Notes: a model not told the origin generated them from the sequence alone. A DNA stretch of 64,000 nt from Tupaia tana (GCA_026018925.1 JAKSZU010000008.1:12379626-12443625); one strand, 5' to 3'; numbered from the stretch's first letter, positions 1 through 10,205 are shown. Translations and numbers: made by a program.

Positions 1-1050
1 GAGAATGGAAGAGCAAATAATAAAGGAGTATATGTAGAAATGGGGAGAAATGGGCCAGGGGGCCTGAGAGCAGAAGTGGAAAAAGCAGAGCTGAGTCACA
101 GGATATTGATAAAAGAGACTACCTGGGTTGTGTGATGTGCAATGAGCAGGGCCGTGACATGACCTGCCTCAGCATAGAACAGGACTACTCTGGCTGCCTT
201 GTTGTGGACAGCATGAAAGTGGCCAGGGTACAGCAAGGAGACCATTGAGTAAGTTACTGTAGTGACGCAGGTGCAAAATGAAGGTGGCATGGCCCAAAGT
301 GATAGCCACAAAGTTGGTGAGAAATTACTGGAATCCAAATATATTTTGAAGGGAAAACTAACAGAATTGGCTGATGAACTGAACACAAGATGTGAGAGAA
401 TGTGCTGAGGCAAAGAGAACTCCAAAGATTTTGACAGGAGCAACTGCAAGGTTGATGATTCAATTAAAGAAGAAGGTCTTGGGTGAATTCAGAAGTTCAG
501 TTCTGGATACATTACGCATGACATGCCAATCAACCATCTGAGTAGACAGTTGAATGAGCAGTCGAATATACCAGATCAGAATGCAAGGGAAAGATCTGGA
601 CTGTAGATACAACGCTGAGAGTCATTGGATACAGATGTTATTTAAATCTGTCAGACCAAGGGAGATCTCAAAAGATTAAGTGAGACTAGAGGAAAACCTT
701 GGAGCAACCCCCATTCTTAAGAGAGAGGAAGTAGAATAAGAAGAGAAAGCCAAGAAAGGTGAATAGGAAAAGTAGGCCTGTATCAGGTACTGGAAGCCAA
801 ATGAAGAATGTGTTTCAGGGAAGAAAGTGACCTGCTCTGTCAGCCGCTGTTGAGAGGCCAGGATCATTAACCACTGCATTTAGCAGTGTAGAAGTCAAGG
901 CAACATTGAGAAGCAATTTCAGTAGCATGACAGAGGCAAATATGTTTAGAAGATAATGGGAGGAGACAGAGTGGAGATTTAGTACAGCCAATTTTGAGGA
1001 ATTTTTTTTTAAAACCAAAGGGTGATAGCTGGAGGGGAATTAGAGCTAAG
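1..1050 (+). repeat. Ancient interspersed repeat remnant (family not named)
   Basis: From about 220 to 1050 the text (GGTGGCATGGCCCAAAGTG, GAATTCAGAAGTTCAGTTCTGG, AGTAGACAGTTGAATGAGCAG, GTGATAGCTGGAGGGG) follows a very common old mammalian repeat that I know by sight but cannot name with certainty. It is heavily diverged and has no open frame worth calling. Bases 1-220 have the same purine-rich character but no clear match. Confidence 0.4.
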
Positions 1051-1095
1051 AGAATCTTCTTTTTTATGTAGAAGATATAACAACAAGTGTTTTTT

Positions 1096-1273
1096 AAAGA
1101 ATTATTTTATTTAACTTTATTTATGTATTTTAATTCAACCATAGAAGGACAGAGCAAGGCGGCGGGGGGGTGGAGGGGGTTGGTGAGAAAGCAAACCACC
1201 AGGTCTGGGACTTGAACTGGGGTAGCCATGTTGGAGTCCAGCACCCCTAACCACCACACCACCTGCTGGCTCC
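1096..1273 (-). mobile_element. SINE-B, antisense
   Basis: Read on the minus strand this has the head (reverse of ACCACCTGCTGGCTC), the box B region (reverse of CTTGAACTGG), a short CT tract and an AAATAAA-type tail. It interrupts or abuts the LTR remnant that follows. No TSD was identified. Confidence 0.75.
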
Positions 1274-1610
1274 TGTCTGTGTCACTTCTATATTAGTTAC
1301 CGTGAAAGTTCATTCCTTGTCTCTTCTTGGCTGCTGGCATTTCTTGGCTCATGACCACATCATTCTAGTCTCTGCCCCCATGGTCAGGTCGCCTCCTTCT
1401 TTTCCGAGTCTCTCTAATATCTTCTTCCCTTCTCTTAAAAGGACACATGTGATTGCATTCAATGTCCATTTGGATAATCCAGGTTAAACTCTCTTTCTTA
1501 AGACCCTTAACTTAATCACCTCTAAAAGACTCTTATTCCAGATAATGTAACACTCACAGGCTCTGGAGATTGGTACATGGACATATCTCTAAGAGCTATA
1601 ATCAGCCAGC
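1274..1610 (-). mobile_element. MaLR/ERVL-like LTR remnant, antisense
   Basis: Segments such as AGGACACATGTGATTGCATT, GGATAATCCAGG, CCCTTAACTTAATCACCTCT and GGTACATGGACATATCT match the widespread mammalian LTR pattern seen again at 14345-14860. It is old and non-coding. The exact subfamily was not determined. Confidence 0.55.
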
Positions 1611-1795
1611 CATGTAAATAGATGACAATAGTCAACCCAAGAGCTAAAGTGATAATGTAGGAGAGGGGGTAATTACAGAAGTAATGTCCTTGAGAAGGCT
1701 GGGGATTGGCTCTAGTGAAAAAGCAGAGTAATTAGCTCTACCTCAGAGCATGAGTAACTTACCTACAGTATCATTAGCAAAGTAATTTTATTTTT

Positions 1796-1979
1796 TATGA
1801 AATTCTTTATTTTTATTTATTATTATTATTAGTTTAATTTGCTATAGGATATGCATACTCATAAGAGAGAGAGAAGAGAGAGAAAAAGTGAGAAAGCAAG
1901 TCACCAGGTCCAGAATTTGAACCAAGGTTGGCCATGTGGAAGTCCAGCACCTTTAACCACCATGACACCTGCAGACTCT
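1796..1979 (-). mobile_element. SINE-B-like copy, antisense, with TSD
   Basis: An antisense tRNA-derived SINE with a GA-rich tract and a remnant of the CTATAGG tail motif. The 15-bp duplication AGTAATTTTATTTTT flanks it at 1781-1795 and 1980-1994, so the limits are secure. Confidence 0.8.
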
Positions 1980-2044
1980 AGTAATTTTATTTTTAAGTTT
2001 CAGAAGATTTTATCCACAGTAAGTATATACTCTGATCTTTATCT

Positions 2045-2645
2045 GCATGAATTCCCTATTGCTGCTTAAAAAATTATCACTAATTTTTTGTCAGTTTAAA
2101 ACCACACACGTTTGTCATCTTGTTGTTTCTATCAGTCCAGCACAGCCTAGCTGAGTTCTCAGCTCCAGAGTCTCTGCAGGCTGCAATGTCAGTGTAGATG
2201 AAGCTATGTCTCATCAGAGCCTTGCTGGGGAAAGACCTGCTTTAAAGGCTCCCTGGGTAGTTAGTAGGATTCATTTTCTTGGGGCAGCAGGACTGAGGTT
2301 ACAAGATCTAGCTAGAGGCTACCTTTAGCTCCTAGAGGCCACTCAGAATTGCTTGACACTTGGGCTTCTCCAACATGGGCATATACCTCGTGGCAACTTG
2401 CTTCCTCAATGATAGTGAAAGGGAGTCTTTCCAGCATGTTTGCAAGAGGGTCGTACAGATATTGTAAGTCCCGTTACTGTTGCCATAACATATAACCTAA
2501 CCAAGGAAAGACAGCTTATCTCTTTTGCCATATAGTCTATGGCTTAGGAGCAAATCAGTGATCTTGCATATACTCAAGAAGAGGATTCCACAAGAACATG
2601 AACCATCAGAAGGAGGAGTTCGTTGGTGAGCCATCTACCACATTA
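2045..2645 (-). mobile_element. Old LTR-type repeat remnant, antisense
   Basis: Starts with CTATTGCTGCTTAAAAAATTATCAC and runs through GGCCACTCAGAATTGC and CCATCTACCACATTAAT. This is the layout of an old ERVL/MaLR-type LTR read in reverse. It is strongly diverged, and the family assignment is by memory of the pattern only. Confidence 0.4.
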
Positions 2646-2690
2646 ATGATCAAATCTGAAATTAGGTAAAAGTTGCCAGATCCATAGATT

Positions 2691-2777
2691 TATTAGGTCA
2701 TTGGGAAAGTCACGAGGTATTTTTCTATTTTTTTTTTCTATTCGAAAATTCACCATGACTTTCCTGATGATTCAATC
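2691..2777. mobile_element. Mariner-type palindromic MITE, copy 1
   Basis: A short near-palindrome: GGGAAAGTCACGAGG on the left and CACCATGACTTTCCTGATGA on the right around a T-rich centre. The left end is preceded by TA. It belongs to the same small family as the copies at 15602, 15724 and 60186. Confidence 0.6.
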
Positions 2778-2816
2778 GTTAACTTCCATATATTTAATCA
2801 TTAAAAAATACAAATA

Positions 2817-3055
2817 GGTCAGCTATGGTGGCTCAGTGGGAACGCAATGCTCTACGATGCTGGAGCTATATGGAAGGTCCTGGATTCACTTCCCAAGATC
2901 TCCCTACACATGCTGGGCATGCATATGCCATGATCCTGGCTAGCTGAAGTTGGGAGTGGATCATGCAGACCCAATTGAGATTGCTTGTCTCTTTCTCTCT
3001 CTTTCTTTGTTTCTCTGAAGGACAGATAACTTTAAAAAAATAAGAATAAATAGAC
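2817..3055 (+). mobile_element. SINE-C
   Basis: tRNA-like head GGTGGCTCAGTGGGAACGC (box A-like), box B-like GGATTCACTTCC, the family core ATGCTGGGCATGCATATGCC, a CTCTTTCTCTC tract and a tail ending in AATAAATA. An older family than SINE-A, with many substitutions. Confidence 0.7.
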
Positions 3056-3344
3056 ACAGAAGATACTTTCATATAGAACTTGGGGTAATGTAAGCTCTGC
3101 TTTTGTACAAACTGAGTGTGAACTTAAAAAGATGAAATGAGAAACAAGGAAGAACTACTTTAAATATTCAATGTATAATGTTTTAGATCAGCTTCCTACT
3201 CTCTCTCGAAAAGTTGTGTTTGCTTCACTTTTGTTATTCTAACCACATGCCTAAGGAAGTATTAGTGCACTAAATAATCTAACTGCATTTAGTTGTCGAA
3301 GTGTGATGCAGTCATTTTACCAGTTAGGATCACAGTCAATTTAT

Positions 3345-3510
3345 TCTTTCAAAGCCTGTTTCCTTATCTGCAATGGGTACCGTGATGGTTTCTATCCCAT
3401 GGCCTTGTTGAGAAAATTAAATCAGATAACTGATTTGTGATGATCCACACAGTGCCTACGAGATAGTAAGAGCTCAATAAATACCAACTGTTCTATTTAT
3501 TTTTATTATA
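3345..3510 (+). mobile_element. MIR fragment
   Basis: Follows the MIR order: TTTCCTTATCTGCAATGGGTA, GTTGAGAAAATTAAATCAGATAA, CACAGTGCCTACGAGATAGTAAGAGCTCAATAAAT broken into these pieces. MIR is an ancient tRNA-derived SINE shared by all mammals. Confidence 0.7.
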
Positions 3511-3714
3511 CTGATTCAGTCCATGATCAGAATTTGATGGACCCATAAGAATAAGAAAACTTATACTATAGACTCTGCACTCAGTTGGTTTTTTAATTTA
3601 ACTTGCTATTTAATGGTTATATTACCCACTGAATATTATCTGCATTAAAAGGTTAAGTGATACAACCACACTACGGTTAAGATGGACGGTTCTAAATTTT
3701 GCCTGCTTTTGAAT

Positions 3715-3920
3715 CCTGTGTTTCTACTTTAATTTGTGTGACCTTGGAAAGGTTAGCCTTCACGTGACTTCTTTCCCTGTGAATTGAAGATAATTGTGGA
3801 GTGCCCTCCATAGGGTATGGTTGAAAGCAACTGGAATAACTCATGCCAAACAGTTAACCCAGTGCCTGGCAGAGGGCAAGGGTTCAGTATATTGTAGTTA
3901 GGAGTGTTAGAATAGTTTGA
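3715..3920 (+). mobile_element. MIR fragment
   Basis: TTGTGTGACCTTGGAAAGG, then the TGAATTGAAGATAATTGTGG region and CAGTGCCTGGCAGAGGGC are in MIR order. Diverged and incomplete. Confidence 0.6.
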
Positions 3921-3986
3921 TGAGTAATAACCAAACCCTAAAGACATCGTAGGGAAGATGTTACCTATATGCATACATCTGAGAAA

Positions 3987-4200
3987 CTAGCCACAGTGGC
4001 ACGGTGGTAACGCAATGCTCCCTGAAGCTGAAGCCACAAGGCAAAGTCTCAGGTTCCTGCCCTGAGTCTCCCTGTGCATACTGGGCACACGTGTGCATGC
4101 CAGCCGTCCTAGCTGGCCGAGCCTGGGGGTGGATTATAGCACGAGGATCCTGTTGGTGTCTTTCTCTCTCTTTCAAGAAATAAATGAACTTTACAAAATA
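3987..4200 (+). mobile_element. SINE-C
   Basis: Head GTGGCACGGTGGTAACGCAATG, core CATACTGGGCACACGTGTGC, GCTGGCCGAGCCTGGGGGTG, CT tract and AAATAAATGAACTTT tail. This is the best-preserved SINE-C copy in the first 5 kb. Confidence 0.75.
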
Positions 4201-4381
4201 CATGTGGGTATTTTTTCTAAATGTTTCATTAGTTATTTCTGATTGTGAGAAATATTGTGATTAATGTTAATCGATATTAATATTCTGATTGCAATTAATA
4301 TTAATCATTCAATTTTAGAATTAAGAATCAGTAAAATAGTGTCTAGAATTTCAGAATCAGTAAATGTGTTTTCCTTTTTTC

Positions 4382-4562
4382 TAGAGAGATTTTTGTTAGA
4401 GGGCATGTATGCTTGCTGGAGAGACAGAGAGACAGAGAGACAGAAAGTGATTAATCATCCCCCAGGGGGGTGGTCACATGACAATCACTTCTCCTCCAGT
4501 CTCCTCTTAGGATTTTGTACATGTGCACAGAGTCCAGCAAGATAACCTTTATGCCATCTGCC
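4382..4562 (-). mobile_element. SINE-A, antisense, internally deleted
   Basis: Antisense tail and body are clear (GAGACAGAGAGACAGAAAGTG, CCCCCAGGGGGGTGG, CTCCTCCAGTCTCCTCTTAGG), but most of the segment between body and head is missing. The head resumes at GAGTCCAGC. Confidence 0.75.
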
Positions 4563-4595
4563 AGAATCAGTACATTTTTGAAAAATAAAAATAAG

Positions 4596-4852
4596 GGCCA
4601 GCAGGTGGTATGGAGGATGAGATGCTGGATCCCACATGGCCAACTACATGGTTCAAGTCCCAGACCGGGTAGCTTGAAAATCACTCTGAGCACACGGGCA
4701 CATATGCTCAAAATCCCAAGAGGAGACTAGGAGGAGAAGGGATCATGGTGTGGCCATCCCTCCTATGATGTCATTTATCACTTTCCTTCTACCTCTCTTT
4801 CTGTCTCTCTCTGGGAAATGTATGCGCCCTATGGCAAAAACAAAAATGAATT
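4596..4852 (+). mobile_element. SINE-A
   Basis: Head GGGCCAGCAGGTGGTATGG, box B-like GGTTCAAGTCC, body CCAAGAGGAGACTAGGAGGA and tail GCGCCCTATGGCAAAAACAA. A diverged, older copy that lacks the perfect palindrome. The head carries the CCAGCAGGTGG motif discussed in the findings. Confidence 0.8.
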
Positions 4853-4925
4853 TACAGATGAGAAAAACAAACAAACAAACAAACAAACAAAAACTATTTT
4901 TCTGAATAAGAAAAAAATAGTGTCC

Positions 4926-5118
4926 TGGGGCCAAATGGTGGTACAGTGGTAAAACTCAGTGTTCTGTGAGGCAATTCCATTTCACCAGGGAAGGTTCTCA
5001 GCCCCGGGCCGGAGCCTCTGAGTGCACTGGGCGCACATTTGCTCATGATCCAAGGCTGGTGTTCTCTGTCACTCTGTATTTCTCATTCTTGAAATAAATC
5101 AACTTAAAAAAAAAAAAG
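4926..5118 (+). mobile_element. SINE-C
   Basis: Head GGGGCCAAATGGTGGTACAGTGG, core CACTGGGCGCACATTTGCTC, TCTGTCACTCTG tract and tail AAATAAATCAACTT plus an A run. Box B is degenerate. Confidence 0.7.
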
Positions 5119-5119
5119 A

Positions 5120-5605
5120 AAAAGAAAAACCAGTTATTTAGAACCATAAGAGTACGAAGGACTCAAGTCAGTCTATCAAGTTAAATGAATTGGATTTTAT
5201 GAAAACTCATTTAGCTTTTCAAGGACTTGCAGAAACTTTATCTTGGACCAGTGCTGCCTGCAAACCATTGATCAGGAAACACGGGCTCTGATGAATTTAA
5301 TCGTGACAGCCAAAGTACAGACCGACGGCAAGCCTGCGGGGAGAACGTCACTTCTCCAGCTGTAAGGAGTGGGCCAAACCTGCCCCAGCTCCACTCATGG
5401 ACACTGGGAAGATGTATGTGGTAGTGACTAGGAACCTTAAAACACCAGGGGAGAGAAAAATCTTTTGTGAATCATGGGCCTCTTTACTCATAATTGGAAT
5501 CGTCATATTTGCCTTTTATATTCTTTTACTAAAGTCATCATCGAACACTTCTAAATGAATAATCGCAACCTACTGTTGCTCATTTTTTTCTGACCCTTTC
5601 CTTTC
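5120..5605. other. Unassigned stretch
   Basis: Non-repetitive by eye, moderately GC-rich around 5250-5400. There is no splice-bounded open frame, RNA gene or known repeat that I can recognise. Confidence 0.4.
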
Positions 5606-5610
5606 AACGT

Positions 5611-5833
5611 TTTTTTAAAGTCTATTTATTTGTGTCTTTCATGAGGGAGACAAAGCAAGACAGAGAATCAGGCACCCTCGACAGGCTCACGATGCCACAG
5701 TCCACGCCCAGCCCCAGCCAGCCCTGCGTCAGTGGCACATGCACGCTCAAAGAGGTCTCCATACTCGAACCCAGAGCCCTCCCGTGTGAGTCAGCCTTAC
5801 AGAGCATCGTGCTTTACTGGCTCCCCACCTCGT
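5611..5833 (-). mobile_element. SINE-C, antisense
   Basis: Minus-strand reading gives the head, box B (reverse of CTCGAACCCAGAG), the core around TGGCACATGCACGC and a tail complementary to AGTCTATTTATTTGTGTC. Confidence 0.65.
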
Positions 5834-5996
5834 AACCTTTTAAACCTATTAAGCCATTTCATTATGAGTTCACCACACCTGACTGTGTTCTCAAGTCTCC
5901 AATGCTGGGGCTAGTGTTTGGCGTTGGGAGGCTGGGGTGCAATCCAGGGACTTCCATTTTTTAATGTGCTTTTGGCAACTTCAAAAAGTTTATGGG

Positions 5997-6259
5997 GGGA
6001 ACCAGCAGTTAGCGTAATGGCTATGTCGCTGGACTCCCACGTAGTCGACCGCGGTTCGCGTCTCGGACCCGGTGGCTTACAACTCACGCCGGGCGCGTGT
6101 GCGAGCGTGCCCAAGATCCCGAGAGGAGAATGGAGGAGAAGGGATTGCGGCGTAACCATCCCCCCTGGGGGGTGATTTCTCACTTTCTGTCTCTATGTCT
6201 CTCTCTGTCTGTCTGGCGAGCACACGCTCCCTATAGCGAAAAAACCTCTCCAAAAAAAA
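5997..6259 (+). mobile_element. SINE-A, full length, CpG-rich, with TSD
   Basis: A reference-quality copy. Box A is TAGCGTAATGG at 6010-6020 and box B GGTTCGCGTCT at 6053-6063. Body GAGGAGAATGGAGGAGAAGG, palindrome CCCCCCTGGGGGG, CT-rich run and tail CCTATAGCGAAAAAACCTCTCC in its parts, then poly(A). The 14-bp duplication AAAAAGTTTATGGG lies at 5983-5996 and 6260-6273. The retained CpGs suggest a young insertion. It is a Pol III-type retroposon that needs L1 enzymes to move. Confidence 0.93.
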
Positions 6260-6279
6260 AAAAAGTTTATGGGAACCGA

Positions 6280-7200
6280 ATTACATTTGATGTTATTTAA
6301 AGAAAAAGTCCTTTGCTTCATAGGTGTGTGCTTTCTACAGAATTTGTCATAGTAAGTCCTTCACCCTCACTTCTCTTAGCAGTAAGTATATAAAATTAAT
6401 TTGATCACTGTCCTTTGCTCTTCACACTTTTCCTAGAAGCAAGGGCAGCTTCTTCAATAAGTAGTTTTCTTTCATTTCATTTTTTCTATAATGAGGTAGA
6501 TTCTCCAACATGGTACAGAGGTGGGGGCGTCCACGCCCAGCAAAGACAAAGCGCACGGGGAGGCCGTGCATCGCTTGTTTGAGACCGGAGATGGGTCGAG
6601 GCGTTCATGGAGTTGGTCACAAAGGAAGACCCAGGTTGCATGGAGACTCTTTTCTGAGTGAGGCCAATTCTTTGGATTCTTTCATGTTTTCATAGAAAAT
6701 TGGGGCTTTATGAAAAAAAAAAATGGTAATTTTACCTCACAAAGAAAATCTCATTATGAAAGTGAAGATTAGAGGCCTTTGCTCTCAAAGCTGAACATAC
6801 CTTCTTTAACTGGTTTCCTATTCGAAAATCTCTGTCCAAATTTAAGAGGAAAATGTAGAGCAGCAACAGAAAGGTAAAATTGCTGACTGAGAGCTGACAG
6901 AAGACCATCCAAAACTGCATTTTGTGCACAGAATCAGGGTCTGCAGCTGGGCCTTCTGGAGTGCGGGAGGAATGTTCCTGATTACACAGACTGGAGGAAG
7001 GAGAGGTGATGGGCTAAGGGCTTTTTCCTCCCCTCGGTCTCCTTTAGCAGTCGACAAAACCTAGGAAAAAAATTCAGCAAGATGTTTCTAAGTTCAAATG
7101 CCAGAGAACTAGAGCTCAAAGATACACATTACAGTAGGAAAAAGGGAAAAGAACAAAGGGGATATGTTCAACTGCACCTTTTCAGTTTTGTTATTTTAAT
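6280..7200. other. Unassigned stretch
   Basis: Mixed composition with a locally GC-rich block at 6515-6650. I see no open frame with recognisable domains and no known repeat. Confidence 0.35.
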
Positions 7201-7202
7201 GG

Positions 7203-7418
7203 CTAGAGGGGACATGTGCTCTTGAGAAAGCATTCCCCTCCCTTCCCATGTCTTAGGGCATGGTCACACTGCCATCCCCTTCTTTCCTGTCAGGATTTTG
7301 GGCAAGTATACACACATGTCAGGCATGGTTTTCAAGCCACTGCGGGGACAAGATTCGAATCTTGGTCATTCATTGGGATCTAGCTCTCTTAACCACTGAG
7401 CTACATAACCAGTTCCAA
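7203..7418 (-). mobile_element. SINE-A-like, antisense, old
   Basis: The minus-strand layout is kept (CTGCCATCCCCTTC, CAGGATTTTGGGCAAG, TTCAAGCCACTG, GATTCGAATCTTGG, AACCACTGAGCTACATAACC), but it is diverged and lacks the CT run and palindrome. Confidence 0.65.
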
Positions 7419-8070
7419 AAACACCTTTTTCAATTCATCATATAGGTTGTTTCCACAAAAGGGATTGGAAAATATGACTGTGACTTAGTCCAGGTTCCCA
7501 AAATGTTACACAAAACAGCTACTTATAATAAAAGAGTAATTATAGCAATTGAAATCCTCTGGCACCTGTAGCTGCAACAAACATCAAACAGATGAACAGA
7601 AAACCTCACACTAAAGCCTTATTTACCTCAGTTCCTATTATGTGATATATCATGTTTGGCTTTTAAGGAAAAAACAACAAGAGATGCTAAAATGCCAGGA
7701 AAAAAAATATATGTCTGAAGACATGATATAAACATCACAGTCATACTCAGCTATGACATAAATTTTGGAATTATCAGACAGGGAGCTTAAAGTAAGTATA
7801 AGTACTTGTTAGATGTGGGAGGCTGCGCACCAGCGAGTCTGCTGAGGCCATTTTTCATGAGTCTCTTACTATTGCCATCTTAGGCTCAGAGAGCAAACAA
7901 TTACCTCACCTTCAAAATCACACTCTGATTGGCCACTTCCCATAGCAAATCGGTGAGCTTAGAATCCCTCAGATTTGCATATCCGGGTACCTCATGATTG
8001 GTCCACAAAGCAACCAATCATAACCCACCTTTACTATCCATCATTCAACCAATCACGGCCCACCAATGTG

Positions 8071-8077
8071 TATATAA
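8071..8077 (+). promoter_or_regulatory. LTR TATA box
   Basis: TATATAA sits 20-30 bases downstream of CAACCAATCA and before GGTCCCTGGGCC. It would place the U3/R border near 8100. Confidence 0.7.
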
Positions 8078-8148
8078 CCACGGTCCCTGGGCCATAATCG
8101 AGACGACACCGAAGACCCTGAAGAGCTGTGACACCGCATCATCTCCGG

Positions 8149-8284
8149 ACGACCCTGAGCTGTGACACCGCGTCGTCTCTGGACGACCCTGAGTTGTGAC
8201 ACTGCGCCGTCTCCGGACGACCCTGAGCTGTGACGCTGCGTTGTCTCCGGACGACCCAGAGCTGTGATGCCGTGTCATTTCCGG
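8149..8284 (+). repeat. 34-bp tandem repeat within the LTR
   Basis: Four units of exactly 34 bp start at 8149, 8183, 8217 and 8251, each beginning ACGACCC and ending TCTCCGG or a close variant. A related, irregular unit precedes (from 8112) and a degenerate one follows (from 8285). They lie between the TATA box and the poly(A) signal, so they would be in the transcribed R region. Confidence 0.9.
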
Positions 8285-8321
8285 TTGACCCTGAATACTG
8301 TGTCGTCTCCGTGCTGCCCGC

Positions 8322-8327
8322 AATAAA
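8322..8327 (+). terminator. LTR polyadenylation signal AATAAA
   Basis: AATAAA in CGCAATAAAGAGACG, about 115 bases before the LTR end. This is the usual place for the R/U5 processing signal. Confidence 0.7.
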
Positions 8328-8983
8328 GAGACGACCCTGAAGAGACACTGTGTCGTCTCCGTGCTGTGACGGTGTGCCGTTCGTCCCGTCTCTCACTCCT
8401 TCCCTCAGGGAACCTGTTCGACTGTCCCGCGGGTCGGGACAGTTAGACCTCTAATGAAAGTAGACAACACGTAAAGTAACACAGTTCCATAAACGGAAAA
8501 ATAAAACTCTAAGAAGGAAGTGAAGAGCAATGCTATAAGTCTACATCACTGACCACGTACGACAAAAGGAAGAATGGAAAGAATCAGTGAATTTAAATAT
8601 AAGCCCATTAAAATTTTCCAAATGAAATGAAGTTAGAAAAAGAATGAACAGAACAGTGTATCTAGTGACTCTGGGACAACTTTTGTGAAGTGTAATATAT
8701 ATGCAATGGAAATACCAGAAATAAAAGGAAGAGAAAATATAGAACAAGAAATATTTGAATTAATAATTGACCACAAATTTTCCAAAATTAATCACAATCA
8801 AAAAGAAAAAAGAAAGAAAGAAAAAAAAATTACAAAGCCAATAAGCTCAGAGAGCACCTAGCAGGCTAAATACCAAAAATTCTACACCTAGGAATAACAT
8901 TCACACATTGCAGAAAACCAAAGGTTGAAAAAACAAAACAAAACAAAAAAAAACTTAAAGAAGCTAGAGAAAATAAGTCACCC

Positions 8984-9232
8984 CGGGCCAGCCAATGACA
9001 TGATGGTTAAGGTGACTGGATCCCACACAGTCAACTGCAGGATTCAAATTCCAGATCTGGCAGATTGAAAAACACCCCAGCTGCACACATGTGCTCAGAA
9101 TCCTGAGGGGAGAGGAGCATGTAGGAGAAGGGATTGTGTGTCACACAATCCTCCTAGGAAGTGCTGCCTCACTCCACCCCTTTCTAGAGAGAGAGAGACA
9201 TACTCTCTATAGAAATTTTTTTTGTAAAAAAA
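8984..9232 (+). mobile_element. SINE-A-like, old
   Basis: Head GGGCCAGCCAATGACATGATGG, box B-like GATTCAAATTCC, body GGAGAAGGGATTGTG and tail CTCTATAGAAATTTT. Diverged, with the palindrome eroded. Inserted in the old L1M. Confidence 0.7.
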
Positions 9233-9451
9233 GGAATCACCTCAGTCTTGTTCATAATCACTAAATACTTAAATATGAATGATTTAAGTACACAAATTAA
9301 AAGATAGAGTTTATTTTAACATAGAAAAAGTAACACCCTATTATATGTTGTCCTCTAGAAACCCACTTTAAATAAAAAGGTTAATAAGTTAAAGGTAAAG
9401 TAATGGAGAAAGAAATGACACTATAATATTAATTTTTAAAAACTGGAATTG

Positions 9452-9698
9452 CAGGACCAGCAGGTGGCATGGTGGTTAAGGTGCTGGATTCTCACATGCA
9501 CAGCCATGGTTAAAGTCCTGGACCTGGTGGCTTGAAAATCACACCAGTTGCATGTGCATGTGTGCCCAAAATCCCAGGAGAAGAATGGAAGAAAAGGGAT
9601 TGTGGCATAGTCATCCTCCCGAGGGGTGATTTCTCACTTTCTCTCTCTCTCTGTCTAGCTAACGCACAGGCTCTATGGAAAACAAAACAAAAAACAAC
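9452..9698 (+). mobile_element. SINE-A with B-type head
   Basis: Head GGACCAGCAGGTGGCATGGTGG identical in type to SINE-B, followed by the full SINE-A body (GAGAAGAATGGAAGAAAAGG, CCTCCCGAGGGGTGATTTC) and tail GGCTCTATGGAAAAC. It shows that the A and B families share an interchangeable head. Confidence 0.85.
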
Positions 9699-9933
9699 TA
9701 CATTAACTTCAGACAAAGCAAACATTAGAACAACAAAATAATCAGAACTTAAGGTGGGTATTATATAATTAGAAGAAGCTCAACTCTCCAAGAAGATGCA
9801 AGTTCTATTCCTGTATCAGTCAAGAGTTCTCCAGAGAAACAGAACCAATACACACATCCACATGCAAACACACGCATATGCACACACATACTCACATTTA
9901 CATACAGGTATCTTCAAACAGTTTGTGGAAATG

Positions 9934-10205
9934 GCCTGGCCTCTGCGGAGCACTTGGCAGGGTACTGAACTGCAGTGCTGCATCCACATGGCCCAGCCCA
10001 GGTGGGTCCCGCCTGGTCAGCCTGAAGGTGTCGAGCATGCCGGGCACCAGCCCCAAATCCTGACAACCGGAGGGCTGGGAAAAGGGGGTCAGGAGGCACT
10101 AGACTGTGTTGAAGGCACTTCTCTCTCACACACATTCTCCCATATGCATAGATGTATACACACTCGTAAATAAAATAAATACACTTTTAAAATAAAATGC
10201 GCTTT
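9934..10205 (+). mobile_element. SINE-like insertion, unclassified
   Basis: GC-rich body, CTCTCTCACACACA tract and an AATAAAATAAATACAC tail. It sits between two copies of a degenerate sequence (TTCAAACAGTTTGTGGAAATG and TTCAAATTCATGGCAAATATG), which may be a decayed TSD within a MITE. I cannot align its head to SINE-A, B or C. Confidence 0.35.

Larger units (their letters stand above)
7814..8441 (+). mobile_element. Solo LTR of an endogenous retrovirus
   Basis: A 628-bp element starting TGTGGGAGGC and ending GGTCGGGACA, flanked by the 6-bp duplication GTTAGA at 7808-7813 and 8442-8447. The TG...CA ends and exact TSD mark a complete LTR. CCAAT-type boxes cluster at 7925-8055 (ATTGGCC, ATTGGTCC and two CAACCAATCA). 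No internal proviral genes are present, so LTR-LTR recombination is inferred. A 6-bp duplication is typical of betaretrovirus/ERVK-like integrases, but other ERV groups are not excluded. Confidence 0.88.
7490..9795 (+). mobile_element. Old L1M (ORF1 and start of ORF2), interrupted
   Basis: TGGAATTATCAGACAGGGAG, AAGTAGACAACACG, AATACCAGAAATAAAAGGAAGAG, AATATTTGAATTAATAATTG and AAAACCAAAGGTTGAA follow an ancient L1 ORF1. After the first SINE, CTAGAAACCCACTTTAAATA and GGTAAAGTAATGGAGAAAGA follow ORF2. Both frames are destroyed. The element is cut by the solo LTR (7814-8441) and by two SINEs. Confidence 0.65.

Noticed and set aside
8149-8284. Regular repeats that might suggest a CRISPR array
   Set aside because: Units are contiguous with no spacers, the genome is mammalian, and the repeats lie inside an LTR.
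8045-8396. Antisense frames with repeated GRPETTRCHSSGSS-like peptides
   Set aside because: They are the 34-bp LTR array read in other frames; 34 is not a multiple of 3 and the frames shift along the array.
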